From: Brachypterus glaber
Taxonomy: Eukaryota; Arthropoda; Insecta; Coleoptera; Kateretidae
DNA: 64,000 nucleotides
NCBI GenBank assembly: GCA_958510825.1
Contig: OY294052.1
Location: forward strand, 7,461,816-7,525,815
Reading direction: 5' to 3'
Shown: positions 11,554 through 22,003 of the stretch, one piece after another
Numbering within the stretch: position 1 is the first letter of the stretch
Layout: each line of letters opens with the position of its first letter
Position numbers and translations under genes: made by a program
The notes under the pieces: model-generated
Seen by the model: the letters and a program-made list of their open reading frames with translations, nothing else
Database searches by the model: none
What the model was told of the DNA's origin: nothing

Positions 11554-12178
11554 CGATTCGCTCACCGCAGTAATGAGAAGAATCTATCACATGCGCACTG
11601 GTTTGCTTCGTTTAGGCAGTTGTAGTTTTATGAAATAGTTTAATTTGAGTGGGGTTACGGTGAGCATCAGGTCCACAAAAATGAACTATATTTTTGCACT
11701 GATTTCTGGTTTTATTACTAAAACTTACTGTCTTGAATATAATTAGGTGCGGAAAATCCAGGTTTTTTGTTATAGTATATAGCAAAAAATTGTTAAAATA
11801 CTCACGAATTTCTGTTTGATTTTTTTTTAATGGGATGCGTTGGATTACGTTAATAATGGTTTGGTTTGGTAGTTTGCTGGTTTGGTTTTTTTTTTTAATC
11901 GAAGGCATTTTTCAGATACGAAATTTTAGAATTTAGAAGGCGATTTATTTTAAGAATCAAATGTTTATTAATGAATATTCCGCAATTTTTATTTACGAAA
12001 ATACTATTAAAAGCGAGTACTTTTAACTGTTAGCTCGCAAAGAAAAAAAGTAGATATTTTTGTAAAATTCTGCAAAAGAATGTTACGTAACCTTAAAATA
12101 ATTTTTGGCATACGTCAAAACAAAAATAAGAAAATCACTGCGCATGCGCTTTTTCTCATTACTGCGGTGAGTGAATCG
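11554..12178. mobile_element. Mutator-like MITE with 10-bp target duplication
   Basis: The terminal inverted repeats start CGATTCGCTCACCGCAGTAA and mirror ACTGCGGTGAGTGAATCG. The direct repeat TGAGGAAACA flanks both sides (11544-11553 and 12179-12188). A 9-10-bp duplication fits Mutator-like elements. If the ends are read as CACGATTC...GAATCGTG, the duplication shrinks to 6 bp, so the family is tentative. The minus-strand frame 11612-11908 inside is not recognisable. Confidence 0.75.
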
Positions 12179-12777
12179 TGAGGAAACATCTAAAAACAAG
12201 CAATCAAACAAACCCGCGTACCCCCTCCGTTTTTGTCCGGGGGTTTAAAATATGACTAGTGACATCTATTTTTTATCACTTTAGATTTACTGACACACAT
12301 TCCCTGCAGGAATAACGTGCCATTTTTCTCCATGAGGAGTAAAATGAAGTCTATTTGTTTACCTACATAATTTATATGTTTGTATAGGACCCCGACATGC
12401 GAGACAAAATGCCACGTTCCATGCGATAACGACATTAAACGTTATTTTATAGATCAGAATAAACAAAAATATTGACAGTTATTTTTGTTTTATAATAATA
12501 AACAATAAACATTTTCTATTCGGCTAGATTTTACTTGTTTTCATGCGGTTATTATAGTATTCACAGCGCCTGCGCTAGAACTGTTTCAAAACCGCTCCGA
12601 TAGAACTTTTTAAAAATTTTACTTCAAATACCAGCGCCACCCTAATTAATGAAATAGGATTTTAACATCAGTTCTCGAGCGTTTAAACTTGACCAATCCT
12701 AAAAGACCTAAATTAATAAACTGTTACCTAGATGGTTGATAGTTGTTCTAGTATCTATTTTTTACAGACTTCTCTTT

Positions 12778-13053
12778 GTAACATTACATTACATTACATG
12801 TTTGTTTAACCTCGTACTATTCTACTTAATTAAGCATCCCCTAAGTCCAGGACTTGTGTGGGCTAGTAGTAGAGGGAACCACCGGCTTATACTGACTTTC
12901 GAACCAGTTTCTAGGGAGTGTCCGTTTCACTTATCGCCTTCGCCAAATTTCCATTATTATTAATTGAAAAAGGGAAATCGGCGCCAGTGAGAATTGAACT
13001 CACGCTAGTAGACTTGCTATGCATACGCGCTACCCACTACGCTATGCCTCCCC
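12778..13053 (-). mobile_element. tRNA-derived SINE, copy 1
   Basis: On the minus strand the head reads GGGAGGCATAGCGTAGTGG, matching an RNA polymerase III A box (TAGCGTAGTGG), followed by GAGTTCAATTC (B box). A non-tRNA body follows (GGCGCCGAT, GGCGAAGGCGATAAGTG, CTACTACTAGCCCACACAAG), with an (AATGT)n tail. The same element occurs at 31098, 44953 and 62367. Confidence 0.9.
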
Positions 13054-13369
13054 CAATTTCATTGTATTTTTTTCTGCATAAGTTTCGGCGTACTTAAGTC
13101 GGGGATCACTTCACTTGTGTGCACATTCAAGATGTCTTGTGGAATTAAGCATTGTTTTTGCAGTGTTCTTGTTCCACGAATGGGAAAATAGAAATATAAC
13201 ACAGAAAACGGGTTTGTATGATAAGCATACCGTTTTGGTTTTAAATTTAGTAAGGAGGATTCTTTTCAATGCATGACAAGAGTTAAGGACCAATATTTTC
13301 GTCGTCATTTATGAATGGTCCTTAGAAGCATAAATGTTTTATCCCCTATCTCTCCAAGGTACCTTGTCT

Positions 13370-13580
13370 CACGGAACGTAACACATGGTGCAACTCCCCC
13401 ATCATCCTGACGGCGGCGGACTGTTGTGGAAAACACGCGGTGACAGCGCGACGGCGGTCTTTTGCGGCAGGAGTGATGGGCGTGCCGGGCGTCGGCACCA
13501 GTCTCTATGGATACATCGGCGGCGTCTGTTGCCCGGGCGACCACCCCGGCTGATCTGAATTCAATCAAACGGCCGTCGCG
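13370..13580. other. CpG-rich island, possible decayed exon or regulatory island
   Basis: About 210 bp with GC over 60% and many CpGs (GGCGGCGGACTG, GCGACGGCGG, CGGGCGTCGGC) stand in 30% GC surroundings. Minus-strand frame 2 reads a Pro/Gln-rich string (SPGQQTPPMYP, stop, RLVPTPGTPITPA), and another minus frame is open over 13305-13628. A possible acceptor (GAATTCAG) precedes it on the minus strand. No family was recognised and it does not match the expected upstream Pum exon. It could be a promoter-type CpG island, a foreign exon or a pseudogene fragment. Confidence 0.4.
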
Positions 13581-13645
13581 ACACGTATACACACACAATA
13601 TATTCAAATTATACGTATCCACAAACATATAGGTATACCTTAAAA

Positions 13646-13830
13646 TTCATAGGATGATTCCTAAATAGCTACATTCCTTTGAAGGAACTTAAGATGAACA
13701 AATATAAAAAAAGTCCCTATAAACATATGTCCAAAACTAGAACTCCAAAATTTCGGTTTTTATTTAATAACTCATAAACCATTTGAGCTATATCAAACGA
13801 CGTTTTGCATGTGATCTAACCTTAATAAGG
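13646..13830 (+). repeat. fragment of the 1485-type repeat
   Basis: It shares GATGATTC, CCTATAAACATATGTCC, TTTTATTTAATAACTC and ACGTTTTGCATGTG with 1485-1690 in the same order. No terminal CAGGG remains. Confidence 0.6.
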
Positions 13831-13911
13831 CCTATCATACCATATCCCAAACTTTTTAAAAAATCGATTTTAAGAGAGTTACGGTCTTCTAAAATAAACC
13901 ATTTTTAAAGG

Positions 13912-14048
13912 AATTAGTAAGGACAGAAATTTTTAATTTTAAACAAAATTATAAAAATATTAATTTATTATTTCATCAATCTATTTTCTAATCATCGTAC
14001 AAAGTGGTATTGATAGACTAAAATTAAAAATTTCTGTCCTTACTAATT
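13912..14048. repeat. inverted repeat, 30-bp arms
   Basis: AATTAGTAAGGACAGAAATT at 13912 is mirrored at 14019-14048 (AATTTCTGTCCTTACTAATT). Its right arm lies inside the 13962-14332 element, so the two palindromes interlock. Confidence 0.7.
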
Positions 14049-14332
14049 CTACGTCTAATCACACGTTAGTGGTACTATGTGCTTGAGACACACAAGTCTT
14101 CAACTTGCTATCATTTAAAGTCTCCAGACTAGGAGAGGTATGAGTAGTTGTCTACATCTACCAATAGATGGCGCACAAGTCTACATCAATCTAATGACTA
14201 TATTCCTTTTGCGAATAAAGTCTAAAATAGTTTTCTTAATCAGCGTGCAGAGTTGATTCTTGGTACTGACTGTCAGTCTACCAATATCACCCTATACGAT
14301 GATTAGAAAATAGATTGATGGAATAATAAATT
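13962..14332. repeat. MITE-like element with ~58-bp terminal inverted repeats
   Basis: Left end 13962-14020 and right end 14274-14332 are imperfect inverse copies sharing CATCAATCTATTTTCTAATC. Non-coding interior. No clear target duplication. Confidence 0.65.
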
Positions 14333-14733
14333 TAAAGTTTTATTCTTGGGAAAATAACGATTAAGTTTTAGCGAAATAATAACAAGAGATTTGTTGTGAG
14401 TTAAAACTTAATTGATGAGAGCAACTGGCCGGCTAAAACTATAGTTTTAACCGGGACACCGAAGACGGAATACTTTAATCAGTTTCATCTAATTGAGTCG
14501 TGTTAACTTCAAGTTTGCAACTTGGCAAAATTAAAGTTTATCTTGAATAAGAGCAAACGTCAAGTGGCATTTGTTAAGATAATTTAATAAATCAAGTGTA
14601 TTTTTGATGGGATTTTAAATTTTAAATCATTAAACTCATTTTCTAGATAAAATTCTACATGTTAATGTTTTTTTTTACCTTCGAATGACCTGAGTAGGAA
14701 AAAATAAAATTGCAAACAAATATGTATTTATGT

Positions 14734-15045
14734 ATAGTATATTCTATAACTAGTATGGAATAGACAATATTCCGCGCGAGCGTAAAGTTTGTCATAAGAG
14801 CCGGCAGGCGAGTATGACGGTCCCGCGAGCGCGGAATGACTATTCCATACGTGTTGTAGACTATACTTTTTCTTCGACTGCAAATATGAAACTGTATGGC
14901 TTTAAACTGCGGACAAGGTTAAAAACAATGTTTCTTGTGACTCGACATTGTAAATGCAACAAAAGACATATTTTTAAATAAAGCAATTAATGTTATTTAA
15001 TAACTTTATCAAATCAGTACTTAAAAAAGATTTTTATTTAATTTT
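14734..15045 (+). repeat. dispersed repeat headed by a GC-centred dyad, copy 1
   Basis: It begins ATAGTATATTCTATAACTAG. The first about 130 bp form an imperfect dyad: GGAATAGACAATATTCCGCG faces CGCGGAATGACTATTCC around a GC-rich centre (GCCGGCAGGCGAG). An AT-rich segment follows (GCGGACAAGGTTAAAAAC, AAATAAAGCAATTAATG). A copy about 90% identical starts at 63690 and leaves the window. Confidence 0.8.
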
Positions 15046-15637
15046 AGCACATATTTACAAATTATAATGCAAAAATTGAAGGTTATGTTAGATTTTTGTG
15101 ACATATATCAGGTTTAAATATTTTACAATAGATGGAGCAGTTTTAATTTTTTGAACTAAATTGATAAAAAACTGGTCCAATATTAAGAAAAACTAATAAA
15201 CTTAATGTAATTTTAACGCAAAACTTTAAATTGCATTAAATTATTTAATATTTTATGTTAAAATAAATATATTTTTGCTAATTTTGTTACAGTTTTCTTT
15301 ACTTTTATAAACAAGAGAGGTCACTACATGTGCTCATTCTAACACTTCATACGGAATATTCATACCGTATCTAGAGCTAGAATGGATTTATTATGTGTTT
15401 GAAAAGTGTGGATATTTGTTTACATTCTAAAGCAGTCGTAGAAAAAATCTCTTCTATAACATTTGATAAATCATAACCAAACTTATTAGGGTTTGCATTT
15501 GTATTTTTATTTTCCTAGATTTTTTTTTAGTGTCTCCACTCTTTTGCTTGACAAAAAACGTCATTTAAGGCATTCTAATTCAGATTATTTTGCACCTCTG
15601 TAAAGTGAAAGGTAAAGGCTTATCCAGAAGCTTGCAT

Positions 15638-15725
15638 AAGAACATAAAACATAAGAATGCCATGATTGGCTTATAAGATACATGGCGGTACATCAAGCCA
15701 TCGCATTGTTATATTTTATGTTCTT
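15638..15725. repeat. short imperfect hairpin, ~31-bp arms
   Basis: AAGAACATAAAACATAAGAA...GGCTT faces AAGCC...TATTTTATGTTCTT. It could be a tiny MITE or a chance foldback. Confidence 0.5.
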
Positions 15726-16583
15726 ATTAGAGCCTGTGAATAGGCACCAAGGCAAAATTCTTACTATACTATGAATGGAAAGACTTATTGTGTTGTTGGT
15801 TTTCGAGCGAAATTTGAGGTTTATTTGGAAATGTGAACTCGTGCGGTGCACTAAAATTAAGCCCTTAGTCTGCTCCAGAAGCGTTCTATTACATAATTAA
15901 TTAGTTTCTGAAGTTAATTATTAATAATAATGATGATAATAATCATAATATTATAACAGGCACAAATTAGATGTGCAACACGCGGTATTAATAGCATTTA
16001 GTGATTTGATTGATTATACTCAATAATTACAACAGTTGACAAGGGGTTTATCAGTGAATTAGTTTTATACCCATGAATCCTACAATAGTATATTAAAGTA
16101 TGTAAAGTAAAGTAAAAACGTATGTGTTGAAACGAGTGCTTTATACAATTTTTTCTATTTTGCTCTAAAATTTAAAAAAACTTTTTAAATTGATGACTGA
16201 TTTAGGGGTTTTTGTTTTGGATTGGCATTACAGTTTACACCATGTTTAAAATTCTAAGAACAAATGATATTTTGATATCTCATCTCTTAACTTTTTTACT
16301 GCAATTAACCAAGCCAGAATTTTAACATGGTAAAAATAACCTAAACACAAAATTTTGTAGAAAATTCAACTTTAAAGCGACATTGACATTTGCACGGAAG
16401 ACGTCAAGCGATAGGCCAGGTCTGTTGCCAACCCAAAAGAACAAAAAGTACAGACCTCTTATGGGCCTATAAGAACACGCAAAATGCGTGTGATTATGAG
16501 CTTATAAGAGTCGCAAAATAGAAAAAGTTTTTAAGGTAATTTGACGTTTTGAATCTGCCAGCAAAAATTATCGATAATTACGA

Positions 16584-16630
16584 TCTCTTTTTTGCCGTGT
16601 TCGAGTCTCTTTTTTGCCGTGTTCGAGTCT
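16584..16630 (+). repeat. 22-bp tandem duplication
   Basis: TCTCTTTTTTGCCGTGTTCG(AG) occurs twice back to back with no mismatch. Confidence 0.9.
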
Positions 16631-16824
16631 CAGTTATAATTTTTTGTTTGCTTTCGTTCTGTTTGGTGACTATAATTAAGCCCATTCCCCTTGATTCAAA
16701 AGTAAAAAAAATAAAATTAAAAATAGTGCTCTTCTAAATTATTTTGTCGTACCACAAACCAAGACGAAACGGAACGTTCCTCTCCCTTTTATGACATGAA
16801 TGTTTTTGAAGGTGTAAACGCCTA

Positions 16825-16945
16825 TTCTGTCGTGCAAAACCTTTTTTCGCAATTAATACTTTTTTTGTCGCAAATAATACCTTTTTTTGTCGCAATTTAA
16901 TACCTATTCTGTGGTTATCAAGACCTTTTTTTGTCGAGCGATTAA
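16825..16945 (+). repeat. imperfect tandem repeat, ~23-bp unit
   Basis: Four to five variants of CCTTTTTTTGTCGCAATTAA appear in a row with small length changes. Confidence 0.7.
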
Positions 16946-17463
16946 TTGTAATCCTTTTAAAATGTACTTACATTCAACTCATATCAGCGCCTTCGCCAAA
17001 ATTCCAAATACCCGCAAAATATTTATGGGTATTTTTTTTATTTCTGTGTCGTGGGCTTACAATATTTTTCTACATGCCCCACATTAAATATCCAAGGTTA
17101 TAGAAAACTTCATAACATGTTATGTTGTGTTAGCCCAAGTTTCTTTAAACAAAATACTACTTAATAGTAGTATTTTTTTAACCTCAATATATGTGGCTCT
17201 GTATAGTAAAAAAAAAGTCCAAACCAACATTTTATATTTTTTTTTTCATCGCAAAATGATATGAATTGTTTTATTACTTAATTTAATTCCGTGCTCAATT
17301 GCTAAACTAAAACCCTTTTTGTCCATTTTTAAATTGCGAATTATGGTTCTGTCAATAGTTAAGTCACTTACTCCAGTACTGACTATCACGGTACAGCGCT
17401 AGGCATGTTCATAAAAGTCAACTTATAAAAACTGTCATTTAATTTTATAAAAAGAATATTTTG

Positions 17464-17823
17464 TAAAATAATTAAAAAAAGGCTTATAATCAACTTCACG
17501 TTAATTTTATTATTGAAAACAATTAGTGTGACCGCGGTTTCGCTATAATAGATATAGCATCTACGGACTTAAATACATATAATGGGACATCTTTAACATT
17601 CTGGTCATAAATAACACTAAGGACATTACACAATTAATAAATTAGGTTATTAATTGTGTAATGTCCTTAGTGTTATTCATGACCAGAATGTTAAAGATGT
17701 CCCATTATATGTATTTAAGTCCGTAGATGCTATATCTATTATAGCGAAACCGCGGTCACACTAATTGTTTTCAATAATAAAATTAACGTGAAGTCGATTA
17801 TAAGCCTTTTTTTAATTATTTTA
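17464..17823. repeat. near-perfect long hairpin, 177-bp arms, 6-nt loop
   Basis: Arms 17464-17640 and 17647-17823 are reverse complements apart from two differences seen by eye (in AATCAACTTC/AATCGACTTC and TCATAAATA/TCATGAATA). The loop is ATTAGG (17641-17646). A minus-strand transcript would pair both differences as G-U; a plus-strand transcript would have A-C mismatches. TA may flank the arms, but a target duplication is not firm. The arms contain ACCGCGGTTTCGC and otherwise unique sequence not repeated in the window. It could be a hairpin-RNA locus, a foldback MITE or a recent inverted duplication. Confidence 0.9.
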
Positions 17824-19344
17824 TAATAAACCACTTCACTATAAGAAGTTCAGACGTTCAGAACCATGAATGAATTTTCAAACTGGAGAATATTTTGTGG
17901 TATTTTTTGGTAAATAATAAAGTAATAACCATAATTATAAATAGTAATATATTCATATTTAATTATTAATTAGTTTTAGGTATGAAATCTTGTTGTAAAA
18001 GAGAAATACTGAAAAACAAAATACTACAGCGATTCTCACTAGAATTTTCTACAGTAGAAAATTCCCGATATAACTGTAATATAATTGGACATAAATAAAC
18101 ACGTGGTCAGGAATATTGTTAAATGATTGGTTGATGAAAACACAAAGTTTGCTATCTCAATTTTAGTAAATCAATATCTAATTTATTCGTTTACAAAAAA
18201 AAGATCGTCTTATTAAATAAAATTTATTCATTTCAGAAGATTGCTTAGGTTGCACAGGAAAGGCTAATAGCGGAAAACTTCGTCGTTTTTATTGCCTACC
18301 TTTTTGAATAATTCAAAAGATCCTTGTTTGTTCAATTTTTAGACCCGCACGAAATTCTCTGAGGGCCTGATTTGTTAGTATTTGTATCGGGGGTCAGGCC
18401 CGGATTAAGCCAATTTGGCCACAAGCTTACTAAAGCCTATTTTAGACTCCTTGCGACTCATACATCAAAGTAGCCACATCCGTCAAGCAAGTACAGCTAT
18501 TCCATAGAATTTGAAACCAAGGTGAAAAATTTAAAATTGTTTATATGCCATTCTTTTATTAAGAAATATAATTGTTGAGGTCTAAATTTTACATTTCTAA
18601 TTTAAAATTAATCTATTTTTTATTAATAGCCCAACAAAGTTATATTTTACGCAGCATAAACGCACCCCAACAAAATTAATCAAAATTTATTCAATCGAAA
18701 CACTTTTTTACGAAATTAAGTTACAGTTCGTTTCAAACCGGCCAAACAAAAAAAATACAATTATAATTCATGTGTTGTATTTAAGTAGTGTTGTATTTTA
18801 CTGTTAAATTTAGAGTTTTTTGATTCAAATTGTTTTTGGTTCGTTAAGAAAAATTTGAAAATTAAATTTTGGTGGAAATTTGAAGCGTTCGTCATGTAGC
18901 GTCAGTCACACACATTTAATTTTCTCATATACTGTATATTAAACTAAACATAAAATAAAATTTAAAAAAATATATCTAGTACCAATGCCAACCATACTAT
19001 AATAAAGTTTGAATTTAATCCTTAACCAATTTGCTAATATTCGGGCGAAACATAAAATAGATTTATTCCACTTCATCAAAGTTTAAAAAATCAAATCTTG
19101 TAAACCCTAAATGCCAGATATTGTATTTATTATTTTATTTTAGCTTATCTCCACTTACTATTTTTCATACCAGCTTTAATATCAGTTTTAGTGTTTGGAA
19201 CTTTTTTTTAAATATTTGATAAAATATTGTACGAATGGTAGCGTCCGTCATCATGGAATGGCTGAGTAGCCACTTTCTACTAAAAATTTGATAATATCTG
19301 TGATAGAATGTGCAATACAATTTTTGTGCATTAAAAATTAAAGA
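17824..19344. other. AT-rich stretch, nothing recognised
   Basis: No frame of interest, no clear repeat shared with the rest of the window. A host-like gene is not apparent on either strand. Confidence 0.5.
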
Positions 19345-20851
19345 CAGTTCTAATTCTAAAACAAACTTACTTTCAAGCCTAAATATCTGGACTAAACTCA
19401 TTGACCAAGGATTTCCAGTAGATGTTCTTTACCTCTATTTTACCTAAGCCTCATGCGGACGGTAAACGATCCGACCTGCCCTGGGTGTGGGATGGACGAG
19501 GAAACGCCCTACCACTTCATAGGGGAGTGTGAGGCTCTGGGCAGGCTCAGACAAGACGTCTTCAGAGTGGTAACACTAGCGAAGGAAGAGATGAGCCTCC
19601 TAGCCTGGTCAGATGTTATGAACTTCATCAGAAGGTCTGGCAGATTCAGGAAGAGGGAGGATAGGCAGCAGGTTGGGTAGGTAATCTTGGGGCAGACAAA
19701 AAGGGCCGTTGGGCCTACTTGTCAGGCGTCGGAGCCTACCCACCTTTTACTACTACTACTACTACTACTTACCTCTATTTTCAAAAAGCCTTCGATAAAG
19801 TACCAAAAAACACTTACTAAAAAAATTAGAACACTTTGGAATCCGCGGTTAGTTGCTTAAATGGATTAAAAGCTATCTAAGTGGCAGAACATTCTCTGTT
19901 CGAGTCGGTTCTGAGCACTCATCCCTGTATGATGTTCTATCGGACTCCGACATTGATCAGGTAATAACTGTACCTCATAATTTCTACGCTGACGATACTA
20001 AGTTCTTTGGAAATCCCCTCGTGCAGCACAATGACATTCAATCCAGTCTTAATGCAGTTGCTAATTGGTGTGATACATGGATGATACCCCTTAACATATC
20101 TAAATGCTCAGTGCTTCACATAGGACATAATAATCCACGTCTTATATATACCATTAACACTACTCCTCTTACCCCTGTTAATGAACAAAACGATCTAGGT
20201 GTCATAATCACTTCAAACTTATCATGGTCTAACCACATTACAAAAATCACCAAAAAAGCTAATCAATCCTCCTATGTACTGTCTAAAGCCTTTCAAAATC
20301 CTACACCACAATTATTTTCCCTTTTATTTAAATCCTACATTCGCCCACTCCTGGAACACGCCTCACTTGCATGGTCTCCACACTTAATTAAGGATATTAA
20401 GGCCCTGGAAAATGTCCAAAGGCGCACTACACGAAATGTACAACTCCTTAGAAACTTAGAGTACCATGAACGTCTTAACTATCTTAATCTCCCTGTTCTG
20501 CAAGATAGAAGATCTAGAGGTGATATGATCTTTACCTACAGGATTTTTGCTGGTCATTTTAATGAAGAAATGAGTGGCCTGTTGGATGATAATAGAGACC
20601 CTCGTTTAGGAGGCCATCCCCATATGCTGAAAAGGGAACATTTCAAGACTTCCATCAGGCAAAACTTCTTTTCAAACCGAATGGAATTCGCTGCCAAGTG
20701 ATGTAGTAACTGCCCCTAGTGTAAACTCTCAAGAACCACTTTGACAAACATATTTCGAACTCTATGCTATAAACTATCATTTTATATTTGTATCTGAGCT
20801 ATAATAGGTCTTACCTCAGCTCTTAATGTATAATAATAATAATAATAATTT
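19345..20851 (+). mobile_element. jockey/CR1-type LINE, reverse transcriptase remnant, (TAA)n tail
   Basis: The frame starts with a decayed S.TNLLSSLNIWTKLIDQGFP then VDVLYLYF|QKAFDKVP, the RT finger/palm region, and is interrupted by the insertion at 19442-19768. It continues, after a frameshift and a stop, with LLKKLEHFGIRG*LLKW and a 282-codon frame (19853-20701): KSYLSGRTFSVRVGS, the catalytic YADDTKFF, LNISKCSVLHIG, DLGV.I...LSW..HI, SYIRPLLEHASLAWSP, then WNSLPSDVVTAPSVNS in another frame. The usual SGVPQGSVLGP.LFLIYIND block before YADD is deleted. The tail is (TAA)n at 20829-20850. Dead copy. Confidence 0.9.
19442..19768 (+). mobile_element. 5'-truncated LINE 3' end inserted in another LINE
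   Basis: Target duplication TTACCTCTATTTT lies at 19429-19441 and 19769-19781. The insert is GC-rich and encodes DPTCPGCGMDEETPYHFIGE followed by CEALGRLRQDVF, the C-terminal CCHC zinc-knuckle region of R1/LOA/jockey-group ORF2 proteins. Its stop is at 19680, then a short 3' UTR and a (TAC)n tail. It interrupts the VLYLYF/QKAFDKVP codons of the host LINE, which rejoin cleanly when it is removed, so it is the younger insertion. Confidence 0.9.
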
Positions 20852-21160
20852 CTGCAGATGACAAGAAAAAGCCAAGCACGCATGCGCTAAATTGAAATAC
20901 CAATCTCAAGAACTAAAAAGTTCTTAAGTATTGACAGTTTTGTATTGAAATAATGTTGGTAATTTATAATTTTAATGACATAAAAATGCCAAGGCAACCA
21001 TTTAATGAGTCTAAAACTCATTGACCAATAAAGTTTAAAGAGAAAATTTGGTTCTCACTGACATTGCAAGGACGCTACTTAACTTCTGTGTATCACCGAC
21101 TAACATATTAATAATATTAATTGTAAAAAGACTTCCCGACTAGTTCTGTAATCTTGGACT

Positions 21161-21231
21161 TCCACGATAGCCCAGTTGGTAGAGCATTCGACTGGCGTTC
21201 GGTCTTAGGTTCAAATCCTGGTTGGGAAAGA
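21161..21231 (+). pseudogene. tRNA-like sequence (decayed tRNA or SINE head)
   Basis: TAGCCCAGTTGGTAGAGCA matches a tRNA D-arm/A box and GGTTCAAATCC is a good B box. The possible anticodon loop CTGGCGT would read GGC (Ala). The acceptor stem pairs poorly (about five of seven) and the variable region is only about one base, so a working tRNA is unlikely. Confidence 0.55.
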
Positions 21232-21718
21232 AACTTTTTTATTTAATACTCCTATCTCAAATATTAGGTACGAACTGCTAATGACCTTACTACTGCATAA
21301 TAATTAATTAACGGACAAAAAAAAACTTAAAAAAATAGTCTTGACCATTTGGCCACCACAACAATGACAACAATGGCCAGTCCGGGCGTGTTTGTATCCG
21401 GGTTTAAAATATTTACTAGGTCAACTAGTCAACATTGAACACTGTGTTTGATCCATTTCAATATTGTGCCATATTGATATAGGTTTCCACAGCTTACGAT
21501 GGGAAGTGACGTGGAACAAGACGGTTAATCATCCCCGAGGCGATAGTTCCTTAGGCATATTTTATGGTGGGGTGAATATTGCTTTTTTTTATTCAAATTT
21601 AATAGTATATTGTACAAGCGCTCTAAAGACAATTCGCAAACGAATTACAAATAATATTTTTTGGGCCATTACGTTACATGTACGTTACATGTACGCTATG
21701 TATCCTAAATGACAAATA

Positions 21719-21742
21719 AAATTTATTATTATTATTATTATT
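21719..21742 (+). repeat. (TTA)n microsatellite
   Basis: Eight or so TTA units follow ATGACAAATAAAATT, which resembles a retroelement tail. The upstream frame 21464-21712 has no recognised domain. Confidence 0.6.
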
Positions 21743-21850
21743 TAACCTGCCTAGAATTGTAAAAAAAGTTTTGTTGTTATTTTGTCTGAAATTTCATTTT
21801 CTCTTTTGTATTCACTCACTTTTTGGTTTAGTTTATATGTTACTGTGAAA

Positions 21851-22003
21851 GACCGAAATCTGGGGAATGTCGACATTCTCCGGAGAATGTCCAAAAACTA
21901 AAAAAAAAACGCGCAAAACTAACGTTAACGTAAACCAACGCCTCCCCATTATTTTAGTTTTCGGAGATTCTCCGGAGAATGTCGACATTCCCAGACTTTG
22001 GTC
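21851..22003. mobile_element. MITE with ~45-bp arms and CCGG-centred inner palindromes
   Basis: The ends are GACCGAAATCTGG and CCAGACTTTGGTC. Each arm contains GACATTCTCCGGAGAATGTC or a one-base variant, itself a perfect 20-bp palindrome in the left arm. The 69-codon frame 21867-22076 is a by-product. Confidence 0.75.

Larger units (their letters stand above)
15726..17463. other. AT-rich stretch with short tandem repeats; no gene
   Basis: There is a 22-bp duplication at 16584-16630 and a T-rich near-tandem block at 16825-16945. The frames at 16549-16737 and 16887-17087 run through these and lack any domain. Confidence 0.55.

Noticed and set aside
13305..13628. 107-codon minus-strand protein
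   Set aside because: The frame is open mainly because of the CpG-rich patch, continues into AT-rich filler, and has no recognisable domain. Recorded instead as an island of unknown role.
21161..21231. functional tRNA-Ala (GGC)
   Set aside because: Acceptor stem mispairs and the variable loop is too short; kept as a tRNA-like pseudogene.
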